Source: Sodalis sp. Psp
GTDB taxonomy: Bacteria > Pseudomonadota > Gammaproteobacteria > Enterobacterales > Enterobacteriaceae
NCBI GenBank assembly: GCA_024648745.1
Contig: JAHCVB010000002.1
Span: forward strand, 200,885-264,884
Length of the DNA: 64,000 nt
Reading direction: 5' to 3'
Shown: positions 9,980 through 19,850 of the stretch, one piece after another
Position numbering within the stretch: the first letter of the stretch is position 1
Layout of the letters: each line of letters begins with the position of its first letter
Made by a program: the position numbers and the translations under genes
The notes under the pieces: model-generated
Told to the model about the DNA's origin: nothing
Database searches by the model: none
What the model saw: only the letters and a program-made list of their open reading frames with translations

Positions 9980-10705
9980 ATGAAATCTGCGCAAAACAAG
10001 ACTATTATAGCTCCTACCTCATGGGAGGATATCCCTTATGGTGCTTGCTATCGTCAAGCGCTGGAACAGCGACTAAAAGCGTGGTGGCCGAAATTATTCG
10101 GTTTTCATTTATTGAAAATCGGCGCGCTGAGCGCCGATCTGGATACTTGTGATTGTACGATTTCCCATCAAGTGAATGTAGGACTCGACGGTGAAAATCT
10201 GCAAGTGATGGCCGATCCTTACCAACTGCCGTTCGCCAATAAATCGACTGACTCCTGTCTGCTAGCTCATACCTTATCGTATATTGGAAACCCGTACCGG
10301 CTATTGCGTGAAGTGGATCGGGTATTGATCGACGATGGCTGGCTTATCATTACAACTTTTAATCCAGTAAGTATACTGGGGTTGGGCAAGCTGTGCCCAA
10401 TTTTATTGCACCGACAGCCGTTCCGAAGTCGTATGTATACTCAAATGCGCCTATTAGACTGGCTGGGGGTGCTAAATTTTGAAGTGTTGCACCTTAGCCA
10501 CCTGCAGGTATTACCCTGGCGGTGCCAGGGAGGGCGGCTGCTCAGCGCTTATTTTCCTTTGATTGGCTGCCTAAGTGTGATAGTCGCCCGTAAACGTACT
10601 TTTCCCCTCAGCCTGATGCCGTTAAAAAGCAAAACCCTAACGCCGAGTTACAGTATCCAGTCAATGTTACTACTACTAGCAACTGCCGGCAGCACCATAA
10701 CCTAA
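9980..10705 (+). CDS. yafS: Putative SAM-dependent methyltransferase YafS
   Basis: The 241-residue product corresponds to E. coli YafS (240), a class I methyltransferase-like protein whose substrate is unknown to me. Shared segments include the N-terminal FHLLKIG, a central ADP-x-LPF and LLAHTL region typical of Methyltransf_11 proteins, and VLIDDGWL followed by FNPVS. The last 20 or so residues diverge. It sits between gloB and rnhA exactly as in E. coli and converges on rnhA. Its survival in an eroding genome hints that it matters, but function cannot be inferred from sequence alone. Confidence 0.9.
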   Translation: MKSAQNKTIIAPTSWEDIPYGACYRQALEQRLKAWWPKLFGFHLLKIGALSADLDTCDCTISHQVNVGLDGENLQVMADPYQLPFANKSTDSCLLAHTLSYIGNPYRLLREVDRVLIDDGWLIITTFNPVSILGLGKLCPILLHRQPFRSRMYTQMRLLDWLGVLNFEVLHLSHLQVLPWRCQGGRLLSAYFPLIGCLSVIVARKRTFPLSLMPLKSKTLTPSYSIQSMLLLLATAGSTIT

Positions 10706-10740
10706 AGAATGATTGAATCCGAGCTACATTTTCAATCTGC

Positions 10741-11226
10741 CTAGCCGTTTCTTGTTTGATTCTCGGCCTGATAACCGATATCCTCAAGGATTGGGTCACC
10801 GGCGGCAATGCGTGCCATTTCGTCGCAAAGTTCGTTTTCCGGATGACCTGCATGGCCTTTTACCCAATTCCAGCGTAAGATATGCGGTTGAGTGGCTATA
10901 TCTAGCCGTTGCCATAAATTGATGTTCTTCACTGGTTTTTTCTCGGAAGTTTGCCAGCCACTCTTCTTCCAATTATGAATCCACTGAGTGATACCTAGGC
11001 GTATGTACTGACTATCGGTGCTGAGTACCACTTCGCAGGGATCTTTCAAGGCTTCTAGTGCTACAATGGCTGCCATTAGCTCCATACGGTTATTAGTGGT
11101 CAGCTGGTAGCCGGCGCTAAACGCTTTTTCATGCTGCTTATTGTACCGGAGTATGGCGCCATAACCGCCTGGACCAGGATTACCCAAGCACGAACCGTCG
11201 GTAAAAATTTCAATCTGTTTGCGCAT
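10741..11226 (-). CDS. rnhA: Ribonuclease HI
   Basis: RNase HI cleaves the RNA strand of RNA-DNA hybrids, removing R-loops and primers. The 161-residue product is slightly longer than E. coli RnhA (155). The carboxylate active site is intact: Asp10 in FTDGS, Glu49 in RMELMA, Asp71 in STDSQY and Asp134, with the flexible-loop His124 in [10 protein letters not shown]. It diverges from dnaQ with 55 bp between the starts, the classic overlapping-promoter pair of enteric bacteria. Confidence 0.98.
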   Translation of the reverse strand: MRKQIEIFTDGSCLGNPGPGGYGAILRYNKQHEKAFSAGYQLTTNNRMELMAAIVALEALKDPCEVVLSTDSQYIRLGITQWIHNWKKSGWQTSEKKPVKNINLWQRLDIATQPHILRWNWVKGHAGHPENELCDEMARIAAGDPILEDIGYQAENQTRNG

Positions 11227-11281
11227 ATCTGGTAAACTAATTCTATATTAAAATCACAAATCTGATATTAATACGAGAAAC

Positions 11282-12019
11282 ATGATTACTAACATTATAC
11301 GCCAGATTGTTCTGGATACCGAAACCACTGGCATGAACAAACTGGGAGTTCACTATGAAGGACACCGGATTATCGAAATCGGCGCAGTGGAAATCATTAA
11401 CCGTCGCCTGACCGGTCGGCACTTTCATGTCTACTTGAGGCCAGATCGGCTTGTCGATCCTAAAGCTTTTAACGTACACGGCATCAGCGACGAGTTTCTG
11501 GCAGACAAGCCAACTTTTTCCGATGTAGCAGATGAGTTTATGGATTTTATCCGCGGCGGAGAACTGATTATTCATAACGTTCCCTTCGATATTGGATTTA
11601 TAGATTATGAATTCGGTATGTTGAAGCGCGACATTGAAAAAACTGAAACATTTTGTAAGGTGACCGACAGTCTACGGTTAGCGAGAACAATTTTTCCTGG
11701 TAAGCGCAATAGCCTAGATGCTTTGTGTGATCGCTATTTGATTGATAATAGTAAACGAACTCTACACGGAGCTCTGCTCGACGCAGAAATACTAGCGGAT
11801 ATTTTCCTGAAGATGACCGGCGGTCAGGCCTCTATGCGGTTTGTGATGGAAGATGAACAGGAGTTGCGTGAAATGGGGAAAGCCGTTCAGATCCAGCGAA
11901 TACAGCACACTAAGTTGACACTGAAGGTTATTCATGCCAGCGACGAGGAAATCATTGCTCACGAGCAACGACTGGATCTGGTGCAAAAAAAAGGCGGTAG
12001 CTGCTTATGGCGGTCTTAA
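11282..12019 (+). CDS. dnaQ: DNA polymerase III epsilon subunit (3'-5' proofreading exonuclease)
   Basis: Epsilon proofreads the replicative polymerase core, paired with alpha and theta. The 245-residue product contains the DEDDh exonuclease motifs: DTETTG with Asp12 and Glu14, Asp103 in PFDIGF, and HGALLDAEIL with the catalytic His and Asp near 162-167. The C-terminal polymerase-binding segment ending QKKGGSCLWRS is retained. An A8 run precedes that tail. Keeping proofreading while uvrC is lost shows that replication fidelity is preserved more strictly than excision repair. Confidence 0.98.
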   Translation: MITNIIRQIVLDTETTGMNKLGVHYEGHRIIEIGAVEIINRRLTGRHFHVYLRPDRLVDPKAFNVHGISDEFLADKPTFSDVADEFMDFIRGGELIIHNVPFDIGFIDYEFGMLKRDIEKTETFCKVTDSLRLARTIFPGKRNSLDALCDRYLIDNSKRTLHGALLDAEILADIFLKMTGGQASMRFVMEDEQELREMGKAVQIQRIQHTKLTLKVIHASDEEIIAHEQRLDLVQKKGGSCLWRS

Positions 12020-12573
12020 ATCTCTGTACAAAGCCAACGGAATCATTAGTCTAGGTTGATACTCCTTCGAGGTACTATCAGGACGATAGTGCTCGTGTTT
12101 TCATTCACTTATGTGATGTTTGGTGTCGAATATACTCTTAATTGTGATTAAAATTATTCATAATAAAAATCATAGAGACAGAGATGGTAAAATTTACCAT
12201 ACAGTGGTGCAAGTAAGTGAAATAAGCTACTTAAGCACTTACTTACGGCAGTGGAATTGATGGCAATTACATCTATAATTAAGTCGCTTTTATCAAAAAG
12301 TTCCGTATTCAAAATAAGTCAGTTTGGTCAGTGATAGTGTGACAATGAGTATTTCCATCGAAGTGTTGGCGGAATATGCCCTACGTCGGTTACGGTAGTG
12401 TACCTTCTGCCGCTTGATTCACTCTGACGCGTGGATTTGTAAATGCAAGTCCACGTGCGCGAATGCGTCAGGATGAACGCCCCCCTACCTCTAATAAGTA
12501 TTAAAGAGGCGAGCATTTCAGTAAACTACTGCGGAAAATTTTATTGATTCGCTAGTTTTGATTGAGGAACCAT
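12020..12573. other. Gene-free stretch with one hairpin
   Basis: E. coli carries a tRNA-Asp after dnaQ and fadE before gmhA; neither is recognisable here. Near 12425-12470 nested inverted repeats (TGACGC with GCGTCA, and GTGGATTT with AAGTCCAC) form an interrupted hairpin. A good GAGGA ribosome-binding site for gmhA is at its right end. Confidence 0.5.
12425..12470. repeat. Nested inverted repeat before gmhA
   Basis: Outer arms TGACGC and GCGTCA, inner arms GTGGATTT and AAGTCCAC (one G-T), with an 8-nt loop and a 10-nt bulge on the right side. No T-run follows. It lies about 100 bp before the gmhA start. Confidence 0.6.
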
Positions 12574-13158
12574 ATGTATCAGAATTTGATTCGTAGCGAA
12601 CTTAACGAAGCACTACAAATATTGCAAAACTTTCTTAACGATGCACACCACATTCAGTCTATCGAGGACGCAGCTAAACTTATCGTCGACACCTTCAAAG
12701 TCGGGGGTAAAGTGTTCTCCTGTGGTAACGGCGGCTCGCACTGCGACGCGATGCATTTCGCTGAAGAGCTAACTGGCCGCTACCGAGAGAATCGTCCTGG
12801 CTACCCTGCTATTGCCATATCCGATCCTAGTCATCTCTCTTGTGTGGGCAATGACTTCGGCTATGAGCAGGTGTTTTCGCGTTATATCGAAGCGGTAGGA
12901 AACAAGGACGATGTTCTAGTCGGTATCTCCACCTCCGGAAACTCAGAGAGTATCATCTTTGCTGTTGACGCTGCACGTTCCAAAGGCATGAAAGTGATCG
13001 TTCTCACTGGAAAAGAAGGCGGTAAAATGGCCGGTAATGCTGATGTAGAGATCTGCGTGCCACATTTTGGCTACGCCGATCGCATTCAGGAAATTCATGT
13101 TAAAGCGATCCATATTCTAATTCTACTTATTGAAAAAGAGATGGTGGTTCAAGGGTAA
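12574..13158 (+). CDS. gmhA: Sedoheptulose-7-phosphate isomerase
   Basis: GmhA converts sedoheptulose 7-phosphate to D-glycero-D-manno-heptose 7-phosphate, the first step to the ADP-heptose of the LPS inner core. The 194-residue product is a single SIS domain with family segments [27 protein letters not shown] and GISTSGNS. The ATG at 12574 begins MYQNLIR, as in E. coli, and follows GAGGA; an upstream TTG would add four residues. Retention implies the cell still makes some core heptose. The next gene, yafJ in E. coli, is decayed. Confidence 0.97.
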   Translation: MYQNLIRSELNEALQILQNFLNDAHHIQSIEDAAKLIVDTFKVGGKVFSCGNGGSHCDAMHFAEELTGRYRENRPGYPAIAISDPSHLSCVGNDFGYEQVFSRYIEAVGNKDDVLVGISTSGNSESIIFAVDAARSKGMKVIVLTGKEGGKMAGNADVEICVPHFGYADRIQEIHVKAIHILILLIEKEMVVQG

Positions 13159-13203
13159 GCCGGATCAATCGGCAAAGAACAATTAGAAGAAAGGCACGTA
13201 TCA

Positions 13204-13600
13204 ATGCTCTATACCAAAGATATTTGTTGCAGTTTTCAGCTTGGTTCAACCTGACAGAAAGGTACTGAGGCAGTGGAGTGGGTGTACAATCGATTTAAGA
13301 TAATCCTTTTTAGGAAGGGCTTACGCTATCACACTTTTAAGAATTCATTTCTTAGTATCGACTCGATCATTGCTAAGTTGGTAGCGCGGCCATTTCTCGT
13401 GAGAGGGTAGCGATTGAGTATATGGCTACCTGTTTTCTGATAAACTCATTGGTTATTAACTGGATCTTCGTCTATAACCGCCAGCTGAGACGTTCATTCC
13501 GGTTAAGACATGCTGGTAGTGAATTGGTTTTTGCTCTGACTGCTAATACGGCTAGAAAAGCACTATCTGCATTGGATAGCCAATGATTGAAAATACTGGT
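13204..13600 (+). pseudogene. yafJ: Decayed class II glutamine amidotransferase-like YafJ
   Basis: Directly after gmhA, where E. coli has yafJ, broken frames match YafJ in order. KDICCSF is near 13220 (E. coli TDICFSF), SIIAKLV near 13360 (SPIAKLV), NWIFVYNRQL near 13460-13490 (NWTYAHNGQL), and a weak match to the next 15 residues follows. In-frame stops interrupt them. Beyond about 13600 nothing convincing remains. Confidence 0.6.
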
Positions 13601-14285
13601 GATAAACTGACTTGCTTGGCATTATATTATTTATTTGAACATCGTGGATATACACGTTCATTATTACATCCACGCTCTTGGAGAGCGTGTACCATTAATA
13701 ACTTGAACTGACTGCGTTTAATCGCTTATTTTTACATTATCTATAGTACAACATTTCCATAAGGCGAACTGAAGATTGGGGTAGTCGATCCAAAAAATGT
13801 AGTAGATAAAAATTATCCTGATGTTCTTCATGGTTTTCCTAGAAGAGACTACTTAGAATCGGAGTATCAAGGTCTCATGAAAGCACTGTGATTTCGCCAT
13901 CTCTAACACCGGTTAGATGTAGTAAATTTAATGGAAATATAAATATAATTAATTTTAATTTTTCAGTAAAATCGAGTAATTATTTTTATTTACAAAATTT
14001 GTAATAAGTATTAAGCTTCAATTATGTTAATAATATTAAAATTTTTGAAAATTTATCTTTGATAAGTATTTTTTGCATCTTTTGAATATTTATCTGAACG
14101 GAAGTTATAAATTATTATGTTGATGATTATTTGCAGATAAAAGGCAATCTTTTTTAAAGTAGTCCAATGTGATCTCATAAACCATCAATAGCTATATGAT
14201 ATTTTATAAATTAAATATCAATGGTATGTATAATTAACCCACCTAGCTATCCGCCATTAATTGTTAGTACAGAAATTTTATTAAA
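13601..14285. other. No gene recognised
   Basis: AT-rich sequence between the yafJ and uvrC remnants. E. coli has uvrY before uvrC, but I could not recognise uvrY here. The gmhA block and the uvrC block are not neighbours in E. coli, so a rearrangement join lies within this stretch. Confidence 0.5.
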
Positions 14286-15912
14286 GTGACTGATTGTTTC
14301 AACACCAAACAATTTTTGAGCATTGTGACCACCTAGTCTGGTGTCTATTACATATTATGTGCATCCGGCATGGTGAGTTATGTTGGAAAGACTAAGAATC
14401 CGAAAACGTCTGGCAAGTTACTTTCGCGTTCACGCTTCCAGTCATAAGACGACTGAAGCGCTGTTACTTGAGTATAACTAGTTGTATCACTAGTTATAAC
14501 GTTCTACCGTTGACAATAAGCCTTATCTTTACATGCTCTTGGTGACAAGCACCCACGTATCACGTACTATCGAGTATCAAGCATGAAAAGGAAATTATTT
14601 CAAAATTTCCTGGTAATTACACGCTTAAGCAAATGTTGGCGCTTTTGCAAAAGCTGTCTCCAATATTTCTGATGCGAACATATGATTATCATAATCATTC
14701 TCACTACTGTTTGTAGTATCAAATAGGTCGCTTCTTAGGACCATGCGTAAAATGTCTGGTTAGTGAAGAAAAGTATTAGCAACAGGTAGAATGTGTGCGT
14801 TTGTTCTTGTTCAGTAAAGATTAGAAAGCACTCTAGAAATTGGTGGAACAGATGGAACTGGCTAGCCATGTGCTAAATTTCAAGAGCGCTGCATGTGCAC
14901 GTAACTTGATCCAGGAGATACGCCGTGTGACAGAAAAATAATGTGTTTCCGGAAGTCAGGAAGATCTCTTTGCCATCAGAGTCTTGTTTGATTCCGGATA
15001 GCCTGTATTTATGTGCTTTTATTCATCAAGATTAAATACTAGCTAGGTAACCACAACTATTTCCCCAAGTGCCAACCAGTACTGGGCTGGCAGAATGGTA
15101 AAACATTTATCAGCCAATTTCGTTCGCTGCTGGGTAAAATTTATTGGATTTCATAATTTCTGAAAAATGCTGTTGACGGATTCACTGAGCAACTTAGGCA
15201 AGTAAAATTCAGATCCAGATCGTCCACGTGGCGTCACGCCAGATATCTGAATTTGAAATTGGCCCATACGAATACCGCTACGGAACTGGTGACAAAACTG
15301 TCTCAGCAATCAACGATGTATAAGCAGTTGGCCACATTAGCCGGGCTTCTCGGAATTGAAGTAATTCACCGGACGGAATATCTCGACATCAGCTATACCA
15401 CGAGTAAGTAGACCATCGTGTCGTGCGTGGTATTAATAGCAATGGGACGGTGTGTTTGAACAAATCCTCTTGGCGATGACTATGCCGCCAAGAGTCAGGT
15501 ACGACGTTATTACGATAAATCGCTAGAAGACAAAAAATTCCACCATACAGTAATAATCGATGGAGATAAAAGACAACTGAGTGTGACGAAAATAGTGTTC
15601 GAGTAATTACCGTCCTGTGGGACAAATCGTGCGTGAGATTGCTCGGCGTAGCAAAGAAGATCACCAATCCGGTCTCTTGAGGCTGTTTCTTGAAACGAAT
15701 GGGATAAGGCATCGTGCTACTGCCAGATTCTCTAGCGTTGCATATGATGCAGTTTATTCGCTTGGCTGAAAGGTGGATTTTCGCTGTAGGTAATTGTTGC
15801 TGCAACATATGGATAGGCGTCGCTGTGTAACACTAACATGAAGTAAATTGTTCAGGTATTAGGAATATCTAACACATTGGAAGAAAAAATATTTAATGCG
15901 TTGAAACGCTAG
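14286..15912 (+). pseudogene. uvrC: Decayed excinuclease ABC subunit C
   Basis: This is a nearly full-length uvrC fossil in the E. coli position before pgsA. In order, broken frames give FNTKQFLSIVT at the N-terminus, KRLASYFR near 14405, ALLLEYN near 14460, VLLPDSLALH near 15710, and the terminal LGISNTLEEKIFNALKR ending at a TAG at 15910-15912. The longest clean match spans about 15250-15408 (TKLSQQST through EYLDISY), and GDDYAAKSQVRRYY lies near 15475. Several stops and frameshifts make an active protein impossible. UvrC makes both incisions in nucleotide excision repair, so that pathway is disabled unless another copy exists. Confidence 0.96.
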
Positions 15913-15975
15913 CAGCAATGTAGCAACATACTTATAATTTCTACTCTGGCCAGATAGTTATCAAAGCAAGCACTT

Positions 15976-16530
15976 ATGCAACTGAATATACCAACTTGGC
16001 TTACTCTGTTACGTGTTGTCACGATACCGTTCTTTATCCTGGTCTTCTATCTACCCTTTAAGTGGGCACCGCTTTGCTGTACGATAATTTTTATCCTAGC
16101 AGCGGCTACAGATTGGTTTGATGGGTTTCTAGCCCGTCGTTGGAAACAAACTACCCGTTTTGGCGCTTTCCTCGATCCTGTCGCTGATAAAGTTATGGTT
16201 GCCATGGCGTTGATGTTGGTGGCTGAGCATTTTCATTCTTGGTGGATCACGCTACCTGCAGCAACCATGATCGCCCGTGAAATTATTATCTCCGCGCTGC
16301 GTGAATGGATGACAGAAATCGGCAAATGTAGCAGCGTGGCAGTGTCCTGGACTGGTAAAGTTAAAACCACTGCCCAGATGCTAGCGCTGGTGTCGCTTTT
16401 ATGGCGTCCGGATGATATCATGGCAGCAATGATTATTGGCATCGCCGCATTGTACATAGCTGCAGTGCTGACATTCTGGTCAATGTTCCAATATTTGTAT
16501 GCTGCTTGGCACGATTTATTCGAACATTAA
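15976..16530 (+). CDS. pgsA: CDP-diacylglycerol-glycerol-3-phosphate 3-phosphatidyltransferase
   Basis: PgsA makes phosphatidylglycerophosphate, the committed step to phosphatidylglycerol and cardiolipin, in the inner membrane. The 184-residue product (E. coli 182) carries the complete CDP-alcohol phosphotransferase motif DGx2ARx8Gx3Dx3D at residues 49-71, with hydrophobic segments on either side. It follows the uvrC fossil by 63 bp and precedes the tRNA-Cys and tRNA-Leu genes, as in E. coli. PgpA, the next enzyme of the pathway, is also in this window. Confidence 0.97.
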   Translation: MQLNIPTWLTLLRVVTIPFFILVFYLPFKWAPLCCTIIFILAAATDWFDGFLARRWKQTTRFGAFLDPVADKVMVAMALMLVAEHFHSWWITLPAATMIAREIIISALREWMTEIGKCSSVAVSWTGKVKTTAQMLALVSLLWRPDDIMAAMIIGIAALYIAAVLTFWSMFQYLYAAWHDLFEH

Positions 16531-17006
16531 GAAATTTCTTAAAAGCAGCAGATATATCGGATAGAATTACTTGTTTACATTGACTCATAAACAACTATGG
16601 TTGCCTGGCAATAAAGTAAATCACCATGTCTTTGATACTGATATGAGAGCAATTTTATGATAGAATACAAAATTATCAACTGAGTTGTAGTCGGGTCTGA
16701 GCCTTATTTTTATTCCACGTTCCTAATATATGGAACGTCAGATGTACTTACAAATCCCACTTAAAGGATCCTATGGAGCTTTTTACATTGCAACTCTGCA
16801 AAATTTATTGAGCAGTAGGTTGGCTACAATGTAACTATCTGAATTATCCGCACTAAAAAACTTGCTATCGCTGCTCAGGCAAGCCATAATTGCGTCCATT
16901 CTGAAAATATAGAATAAAGATTATTTATAATTAAGTATTTAGAGAGTTATAATATTAAGTAATAAGTGGCTGAACTAGCCAACAACAAAAAAGCAAGCTA
17001 AGGTAA
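16531..17006. other. Gene-free stretch where tRNA-Gly is expected
   Basis: In E. coli, tRNA-Gly (glyW) precedes the tRNA-Cys gene. No tRNA-Gly cloverleaf can be drawn here. A perfect 7-bp hairpin (ACGTTCC and GGAACGT) lies at 16717-16738. A possible -10 TATAAT at 16948-16953 with a weak -35 TTATAA 17 bp upstream could serve the tRNA genes. Confidence 0.45.
16717..16738. repeat. Perfect 7-bp hairpin after pgsA
   Basis: ACGTTCC and GGAACGT around an 8-nt loop, about 190 bp after the pgsA stop. No T-run, so a terminator role is doubtful. Confidence 0.5.
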
Positions 17007-17077
17007 GGCGCGTTGGCAGAGTGGTCATGCAACGGATTGCAAATCCGTCTATCCCGGTTCGATTCCGGGACGCGCCT
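17007..17077 (+). tRNA. cysT: tRNA-Cys (anticodon GCA)
   Basis: The cloverleaf has acceptor GGCGCGT paired with ACGCGCC, an anticodon arm CGGATTGCAAATCCG with GCA, and a T-arm CCCGGTTCGATTCCGGG. The discriminator T is followed by TTAG, so the 3' CCA is not encoded, unlike the other tRNA genes in this window. Maturation would need CCA-adding enzyme. Confidence 0.95.
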
Positions 17078-17096
17078 TTAGTTTTGTTTTCCCAAC

Positions 17097-17181
17097 ACCC
17101 GGGTGGTGGAATTGGTAGACACAAGGGATTTAAAATCCCTCAGCTTTAGCTATACGAGTTCAAGTCTCGTCCCGGGTACCA
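17097..17181 (+). tRNA. leuZ: tRNA-Leu (anticodon TAA)
   Basis: An 85-nt class II tRNA with a long variable arm. The acceptor ACCCGGG pairs with CCCGGGT, the anticodon loop TTTAAAA gives TAA, and the 3' CCA is encoded. The first base pair is A-T where E. coli leuZ has G-T. It lies 19 bp after tRNA-Cys and is likely co-transcribed with it. Confidence 0.95.
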
Positions 17182-17349
17182 TCATGATATTCTAATCAAA
17201 TCTATTATATCATAATCAATTATAGCTATGGTTTTTTGATTATTGTCTTAAATTGAAGTTTTCCAATAAATTTTATATAAAAACAATAACTTGAACATAT
17301 CTAGTTGAATTACTTTCTTGCATGAGCACGATTACAGAATTTCAAGAAA

Positions 17350-18711
17350 ATGAATAATACTACAATGACTAGCATGGAACTACGTGCTACTTGGGGCCTG
17401 GGCACGGTATTTTCATTGCGCATGCTAGGTATGTTTATGGTGCTGCCAGTGCTGACCACTTACGGCATGGCTTTACAGGATGCTAGCGAGTCGCTAATTG
17501 GTCTAGCCATCGGCATCTACGGACTAATGCAGGCAATTTTCCAAATTCCCTTTGGCTTAATTTCCGACTATATCGGCCGCAAGCCGCTCATCATCGGTGG
17601 CTCACTTATCTTCGCCCTCGGTAGCGCAATCGCCGCTCTGACAGATAGCATTTGTGGTGTTATTCTTGGTCGCGCGCTGCAGGGGTCTGGCGCCATTACC
17701 GCTGTGGTGATGGCGCTGCTTGCAGATTTAACTCAAGAACATAACCGCACCAAAGCAATGTCATGTATTGGCGTCAGTTTTGGGATAACATTTGCCATTG
17801 CCATGGTGATAGGTCCTATCGTTACCCATGCCATTGGTCTCAGTGGCTTATTCTGGATCATCACCATTCTAGCGCTGATTAATGTGATCCTGACCTTGCT
17901 CGTGGTACCGTCGGCTGACAGCCATACGCTCAATCGTGAATCAGACATAGTGCGTGACAGTTTCGGCAAAATTCTGTCCAACTTGCAATTGTTAAAATTA
18001 AATTTAGGGATTTTTTGCCTACATGCGCTATTAATGTTGAATTTTATTGCTCTGCCACCAATCATGACCCACGCGGGCTTTCCTCCTGCAGATCAATGGC
18101 AAGTATATCTGGTTACCATGCTGATTTCATTCGCCGCGATGGTTCCTATTATTATTTACGCTGAAATGAAGCGCCGAATGAAGGGCGTATTTATCGGCTG
18201 CGTGATTCAGTTGACGTTAGTTGAATTGATACTACTGGCTGCAGATGGAAATTTATGGCTGATATTTTTCGGTATTCAATTGTTTTTTCTAGCGTTTAAT
18301 GTGATGGAAACTCTGCTACCCTCGCTTATCAGCAAGGAGTCACCGGCCGGTTGCAAAGGCACAGCGATGGGGGTGCATTCAACAAGTCAATTTCTCGGTG
18401 TAGCCTTCGGCGGCTCCCTTGGCGGCTGTTTATTCCAGTTTCAGGGAACCTGGCTAGTATTTTTAGTGTGTATTGCGATAGCTCTGATATTATGGTTGGT
18501 GAGCACGACGCTACGTGAACCGCCTTACATTAGCAGGTTACGTATTGCCTTGACTAGCCGTGCGACAGCGGACGGTCAACTGGTACAGCATTTGCGGGCG
18601 CAGCCAGGGGTAACTGAAGTGGTAGTGGTGCCCGAAGAGTGCAGTGCCTATATCAGGGTTGATACTAAGCAAACCAACCGAGCAGAGCTCGAAAAAATAG
18701 TGGCAGCCTGA
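17350..18711 (+). CDS. yajR: MFS transporter YajR
   Basis: A 453-residue major facilitator protein matching E. coli YajR (454) end to end. About 12 hydrophobic segments are visible, with the MFS signature after the second segment (SDYIGRKPLI near residue 80). The last 65 or so residues form the small ferredoxin-like cytoplasmic domain typical of YajR. The substrate is not known to me; a drug or metabolite:H+ antiporter is the usual annotation. It precedes the panE and yajL fossils, as expected for this gene order. Keeping a transporter of unknown cargo in a shrinking genome is notable. Confidence 0.93.
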   Translation: MNNTTMTSMELRATWGLGTVFSLRMLGMFMVLPVLTTYGMALQDASESLIGLAIGIYGLMQAIFQIPFGLISDYIGRKPLIIGGSLIFALGSAIAALTDSICGVILGRALQGSGAITAVVMALLADLTQEHNRTKAMSCIGVSFGITFAIAMVIGPIVTHAIGLSGLFWIITILALINVILTLLVVPSADSHTLNRESDIVRDSFGKILSNLQLLKLNLGIFCLHALLMLNFIALPPIMTHAGFPPADQWQVYLVTMLISFAAMVPIIIYAEMKRRMKGVFIGCVIQLTLVELILLAADGNLWLIFFGIQLFFLAFNVMETLLPSLISKESPAGCKGTAMGVHSTSQFLGVAFGGSLGGCLFQFQGTWLVFLVCIAIALILWLVSTTLREPPYISRLRIALTSRATADGQLVQHLRAQPGVTEVVVVPEECSAYIRVDTKQTNRAELEKIVAA

Positions 18712-18869
18712 AATCTGTACAGCAAACTTCCTTTTACTTCTGGCGACGCGTTAATCGCGGCAGTCACTTAATCAGAAAGGTATTTCAATGTGTTATAAAA
18801 TTTTCAGAAAATAGCTACAGCTACAATTAATTTATTACATCTTATGTAACAAGCCCAAATAGCTAGACT

Positions 18870-19440
18870 ATGAAATTCATTTCAATTGCTTGCCAAACAA
18901 AAAAAACATTAGGCTGACAACGAATTGCTACTGGTTACGCTGGAAACTTATCAGGTATCCAGAAGGATCAAGGTTTTGTTCTACAATTAAAAATTACAGT
19001 ATGATACTACTGTTGCATACTGACTTGGGCATTCCAAGAGACAATTTATCGGGCCCCATGTCCAGTTGCTAATCCTGAGAGCTACTACTTATTTATATAG
19101 CTCACCGCTAGAATAAAAATTTCCATATTTATGGTAGTACAATCTGCACAGTCCCCAGTTTCCAGGTGATACATCACTGCCTCCAGTCTGAGGCAGGCTG
19201 CCAACTGTGTGATTGATCTTCTTAGTAGAATAGAGATAATTATATACCATAAAAATCATCATATTAACATAGTGTAGATTACTATTTTCATCAATCAAGT
19301 GATATGTATCATCATAAGAAATATTGTTTCTCAATACTGCAAGAGATACGTGTCAAGCACCATGCAAAGCGCGCACAAACATACAGATTGATCGTTTCTG
19401 AGAAACAATGGATGTTTATTTATTACACGCACGTGAAAAA
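18870..19440 (+). pseudogene. panE: Decayed 2-dehydropantoate 2-reductase
   Basis: An ATG at 18870 begins MKF, and broken plus-strand frames then follow PanE. FIGPHVQ is near 19045-19065 (E. coli HIGPARQ), and a clear late match LQEIRVKHH lies near 19338-19365 (E. coli LQDIRALRH). Stops and deletions are frequent, and the remnant is about 0.35 kb short. PanE reduces ketopantoate in pantothenate synthesis. IlvC can sometimes substitute, so loss of the pathway is not proven. Confidence 0.6.
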
Positions 19441-19448
19441 GCTATAGA

Positions 19449-19720
19449 CAAATTAATACTAATCTGCCTGACTAATGATAGAGTAAAGAAACCAAAGCTG
19501 TCATACCATCAATTGATGATACTGATAGTAGATGGGTGTCACCAGCGTAAACAGCAATGGTGATCTGTCGATCGTTTGCTCTTATACGACATATGAGTTT
19601 TAACGATAAATTGGATATAGTTATCTGTTGCCGACACTGTCGGATATCTGCTGAATTAACACGATAACTTTTCACAGTTTATGAAAGGTCCCATATTCTG
19701 ACTGATCGAAAAGAGTTTTA
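19449..19720 (+). pseudogene. yajL: Decayed DJ-1 family protein YajL
   Basis: Following the panE remnant as in E. coli, frames read LILICL then ETKAV near 19485 (E. coli ETEAV). Next comes VTSVNSNGDLSIVCS near 19538-19582 (E. coli VTTASVASDGNLAITCS, one gap), then DIVI with aligned residues after it. At least two frameshifts and several stops occur. Intact YajL is a redox-linked chaperone of the DJ-1/PfpI fold. Confidence 0.7.
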
Positions 19721-19850
19721 TAAGTAGATTGATATGATATTTCAATTTCTGAACAGTTAGTAACTAAGGATTGCTAGACTTTTCACACTGTAAATCATTT
19801 AATGATTATGCAACTAACAAAATGTGGCGAATTTCTCTTGGCCGAGACGA

